Assembly: GCF_012371325.1 (NCBI RefSeq)
Contig: NZ_JAAZQX010000008.1
Coordinates: 23,318-87,317, forward strand
DNA: 64,000 nt
Origin: Acinetobacter sp. A2
GTDB lineage: Bacteria; Pseudomonadota; Gammaproteobacteria; Pseudomonadales; Moraxellaceae
Reading direction: 5' to 3'
Of the stretch, positions 61,995 to 64,000 are shown piece by piece (the stretch's first letter is position 1; each line of letters starts with the position of its first letter). The notes beneath the pieces were generated by a model. That model ran no database searches and had not been told where the DNA came from. It worked only from the letters and a program-made list of their open reading frames with translations. The position numbers and the translations under genes were made by a program.

Positions 61995-62186
61995 AACGAC
62001 TGCCGCCATTAGATGCTAGGCAGCCGAGTGCAGCTTTGATATTCTTAAATCATCAGGAAACAGGACGTTTCCCAAACAGAAAACAACAATAATATGTTTG
62101 CGCATCAGGATCGTGAGGTACGACAGGAGTTATACCTAAAACACGAAATACAAAGAAACCCCGTCAGGATGATGGGGTTTCTTTTT
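61995..62186 (+). ncRNA. candidate plus-strand small RNA
   Basis: The 434-bp gap between two minus-strand MFS genes contains consecutive hairpins on the plus strand: CTGCC/GGCAG (62000-62023), GGAAAC-aggac-GTTTCC (62056-62072), AGGTA/TACCT (62116-62137) and a terminator hairpin at 62152-62186. No protein gene on the plus strand would need this terminator. A possible extended -10 (TGATATTCT near 62038-62046) would put the transcript start near 62050; other starts are possible. This is inference from structure only. Confidence 0.35.
62152..62186 (+). terminator. intrinsic terminator without a plus-strand protein gene
   Basis: AAAGAAACCCC / GGGGTTTCTTT, 11-bp stem with 11-base loop, followed by TT after the stem. 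On the minus strand the following sequence (GTATTTCG) is a weaker tract, so the plus direction is favoured. Confidence 0.7.
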
Positions 62187-62250
62187 ATCTGCATATTTTA
62201 TCTATGCTTTTATTGGCAATTTTATCTATTTTTAATCAATACAATCCATA

Positions 62251-62281
62251 AAAAATCCCCAAGCAACGTTGAGGATTTTTT
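62251..62281 (-). terminator. intrinsic terminator of the AAHS transporter gene
   Basis: AAAAATCC...CAA / TTG...GGATTTTT stem with one mismatch, directly after the stop at 62299 on the minus strand, followed by T-rich sequence. Confidence 0.7.
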
Positions 62282-62298
62282 ATGATCAGAACTTCAAA

Positions 62299-63648
62299 TT
62301 AAGCTTTTGCGGCTACTGCTTTGCCAGCTTTAATTTGTTCAGCTTCATCTTCATTCATGATTAAGGCAACAGCAATTGCAGTAATCAAGACAGGTAAACC
62401 TACGGCCATGAAATTGAAGTGAGCGGGCAAGTTCATGCCCAACAAACCGCCAATTAAGATTGGCCCTACAATCGCACCCATACGGCCAATCGCAGATGAC
62501 CAACCAATCCCTGTAGAACGTACTGCAAGTGGGTAATATTGTGCGACATAGCTATATAGCAACATTTGTGAGCCTATTGAAGCCGCGCCTGCCAAAAATA
62601 CCAAGATGTAAAGTAGGAACTGATTAGACTGGAAGCCCATTAAGCTCATCACCAACGCACCCATGATGCCTAAGAACATTAACACAGGTTTTAGATGGAA
62701 ACGGTCTGCTAAAATACCACCACCCACAATACCCACAACTGCACCTACGTTCATCACCATCATGAACATTAAGCTGTTGTCCATCGAGTAGCCAGCTGCC
62801 ATCATCAATTTAGGCAACCAACTGCTAAGCGCATACATGGTTAATAAGCACGTAAAGAATGCCAACCAGAACAATAGTGTATTGACTGCACGACCACGTT
62901 TAAACAAGCTCACCACATTGGCCGCTTCTGGCACATCTGCTTGGTACAATTCAAATGTTGTGTCTTGCGTAATTTTCAAATCTGGTGCTAAACACGCCAC
63001 AATTGGACGTGCTTGATCTTGCTTGTTTTCTTTTACAATAAAAGTCAAAGACTCAGGTAAGAATTTCCAAATCACAGGCAATAAAAATAATGGAATCCCT
63101 GCAATAAAGAACATAATTTCCCAACCAAAACTTGGGGTAAACCATGAGCCGAGTAATGCAGCCATTACACCACCAACCGCATAACCACTGAACATCGTGG
63201 TAACGAGCGTACTACGCATAGTTTTAGGTGCATATTCTGAAGTTAATGCCACCAAGTTTGGCATTACACCGCCAATCCCTAGACCCGCCAAGAAACGTAA
63301 AATTGCAAACTCAGTGGGATTAGAAGCAAAACCACCCGCAAAGGTTAAACCACTAAATAGCACAATACAGATCATGATGACTTTCTTACGGCCAATTTTA
63401 TCGGCCAAAGAACCAAAAATCATGGCACCAAACATCATACCTGCCAAGGCAGTACTGGCAAGCATACCCGCCTGAACAGCACTCAAGCCCCATTCATCCA
63501 TCAATAATGGCAAAACAACGCCATTAATTGCCAAGTCGTAGCCATCAAATAAAATGATCAGTAGACACCATGCCACGACATTAAAATGAAATGGTTTGAA
63601 TTTTGCGTGATCAATGACATCATTCACGTTAATTGCTTGATGTGCCAT
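62299..63648 (-). CDS. aromatic acid:H+ symporter, AAHS family (BenK/PcaK-like)
   Basis: 449 aa, twelve helices. Helix 1 carries LFDGYDLAINGVVLP, the AAHS aspartate motif, and loop 2-3 has GSLADKIGRKKV; the helix-11 GWSSAIGRMGAIVGP is also typical. Such proteins import benzoate, 4-hydroxybenzoate, protocatechuate or related acids in Acinetobacter; the exact substrate is not evident because no aromatic catabolic genes are in the window. The ribosome-binding site AGGAGGTGA, 6 bases before the ATG, is nearly a perfect complement of the 16S rRNA end, so strong translation is likely. Confidence 0.85.
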   Translation of the reverse strand: MAHQAINVNDVIDHAKFKPFHFNVVAWCLLIILFDGYDLAINGVVLPLLMDEWGLSAVQAGMLASTALAGMMFGAMIFGSLADKIGRKKVIMICIVLFSGLTFAGGFASNPTEFAILRFLAGLGIGGVMPNLVALTSEYAPKTMRSTLVTTMFSGYAVGGVMAALLGSWFTPSFGWEIMFFIAGIPLFLLPVIWKFLPESLTFIVKENKQDQARPIVACLAPDLKITQDTTFELYQADVPEAANVVSLFKRGRAVNTLLFWLAFFTCLLTMYALSSWLPKLMMAAGYSMDNSLMFMMVMNVGAVVGIVGGGILADRFHLKPVLMFLGIMGALVMSLMGFQSNQFLLYILVFLAGAASIGSQMLLYSYVAQYYPLAVRSTGIGWSSAIGRMGAIVGPILIGGLLGMNLPAHFNFMAVGLPVLITAIAVALIMNEDEAEQIKAGKAVAAKA

Positions 63649-63885
63649 TCCTCACCTCCTGTGAGCTGTGTTTCAGTGAACTCAAATAGCGTTTTTTACA
63701 GTGAAGACTTTCATTTTTATCAGTCATCCATGTCCACTTTGCTATTCAAGTAGATTGTGTAACTTTCACACAAAACAAGGGAAGTAAAAATTCAACATTA
63801 GTCTAAATCCTTTTATTAATTATGGATTTAATGTTGTTTTTACAAAATTAAAATGTGATTATTATTCTTAACATTTTATTTTATC

Positions 63886-63922
63886 CATAAAAAAACACCC
63901 TCAACGTTAGTTGAGGGTGTTT
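63886..63922 (-). terminator. terminator of the rRNA operon
   Basis: Perfect 12-bp stem AAACACCCTCAA / TTGAGGGTGTTT with 6-base loop, followed on the minus strand by T-rich sequence, 9 bp past the 5S 3' end. Confidence 0.9.
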
Positions 63923-63930
63923 AGAATAAT

Positions 63931-64000
63931 GAGCTGGCGATGACTTACTCTCACATGGGTAACCCCACACTACCATCAGCGCGAAGAGGTTTCACTTCTG
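63931..64000 (-). rRNA. rrf: 5S ribosomal RNA, 3' part
   Basis: On the minus strand the sequence has the 5S helix IV/V region: GAAGTGAAAC near the window edge, then GATGGTAGTGTGGGG, CCCATGTGAGAGTA and the end CGCCAG. About 70 of roughly 115 nucleotides are visible; the 5' part and the 23S and 16S genes should lie beyond base 64000. The exact 3' end is within a few bases of 63931. Confidence 0.92.

Noticed and set aside
62094..62285. 63-residue plus-strand open frame near the small-RNA candidate
   Set aside because: It reads straight through a strong intrinsic terminator and lacks a Shine-Dalgarno.

Overview
The window reads as a chromosomal segment of an Acinetobacter species (Gammaproteobacteria, Moraxellaceae). 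This rests on gene order and protein character: xerD-dsbC-hom-thrC followed by a PbpG-type PBP and the gacA-pilS-pilR regulators; an isolated murD-ftsW pair outside a large dcw cluster; an nrdR-ribD-ribE cluster; a comM-type gene; a TorF-like porin and an OprD-family porin; and an AAHS aromatic-acid transporter. Base composition is moderately AT-rich and even, and nearly everything looks like vertically inherited core genome. I see no prophage, complete insertion sequence, CRISPR array, tRNA or multi-gene defence island.

Layout. 1-3265 (+): end of nudF, cpdA, dksA, gluQ and a small zinc-ribbon protein. 3268-8455 (-): murD-ftsW, then the ferrous-iron operon feoA-feoB plus a Cys-rich membrane protein, behind a promoter overlapped by a good Fur-box match. 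8575-13150 (+): xerD, dsbC, hom, thrC. 13222-18260: pbpG (-), then gacA, pilS, pilR (+). 18317-23369 (-): S41 protease, gpmI and lptF-lptG, divergent from pepA-holC and two unrecognised small genes (to 26407). 26475-32733 (-): dedA, the nrdR-ribD-D12 methyltransferase-ribE operon, and glnK-amtB. 32952-38091: ubiK, a frameshifted comM, two outer-membrane porins and a 1.16-kb AT-rich gap. 38189-48690, mostly (-): ppa, MAPEG, fadD, parC, a transporter, a TRIC channel, a YchJ-like protein, a 309-bp palindromic MITE-like element, and a TerC-family protein. 49025-57757: LOG-like hydrolase, a large choice-of-anchor-I-like lipoprotein, an efflux pump, GH25 lysozyme, MBL protein, dinB, ridA, DUF2726. 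58102-64000 (-): ygiQ, two MFS transporters and the 3' end of a 5S rRNA, so an rRNA operon continues beyond the right edge.

Functional links: the left half carries envelope and division functions (ftsW, murD, pbpG, lptFG, protease) and amino-acid synthesis (hom, thrC). The feo genes form an iron-uptake unit and glnK-amtB a nitrogen-sensing and uptake unit. NrdR is co-transcribed with riboflavin genes and an orphan DNA methyltransferase.

I did not find a clear new multi-gene system. The observations most worth a second look are the palindromic MITE-like element at 46731-47039, the methyltransferase translationally coupled inside the riboflavin operon, the single-base frameshift in comM, a possible unannotated plus-strand small RNA ending at 62186, and a hairpin cluster at 56457-56562.
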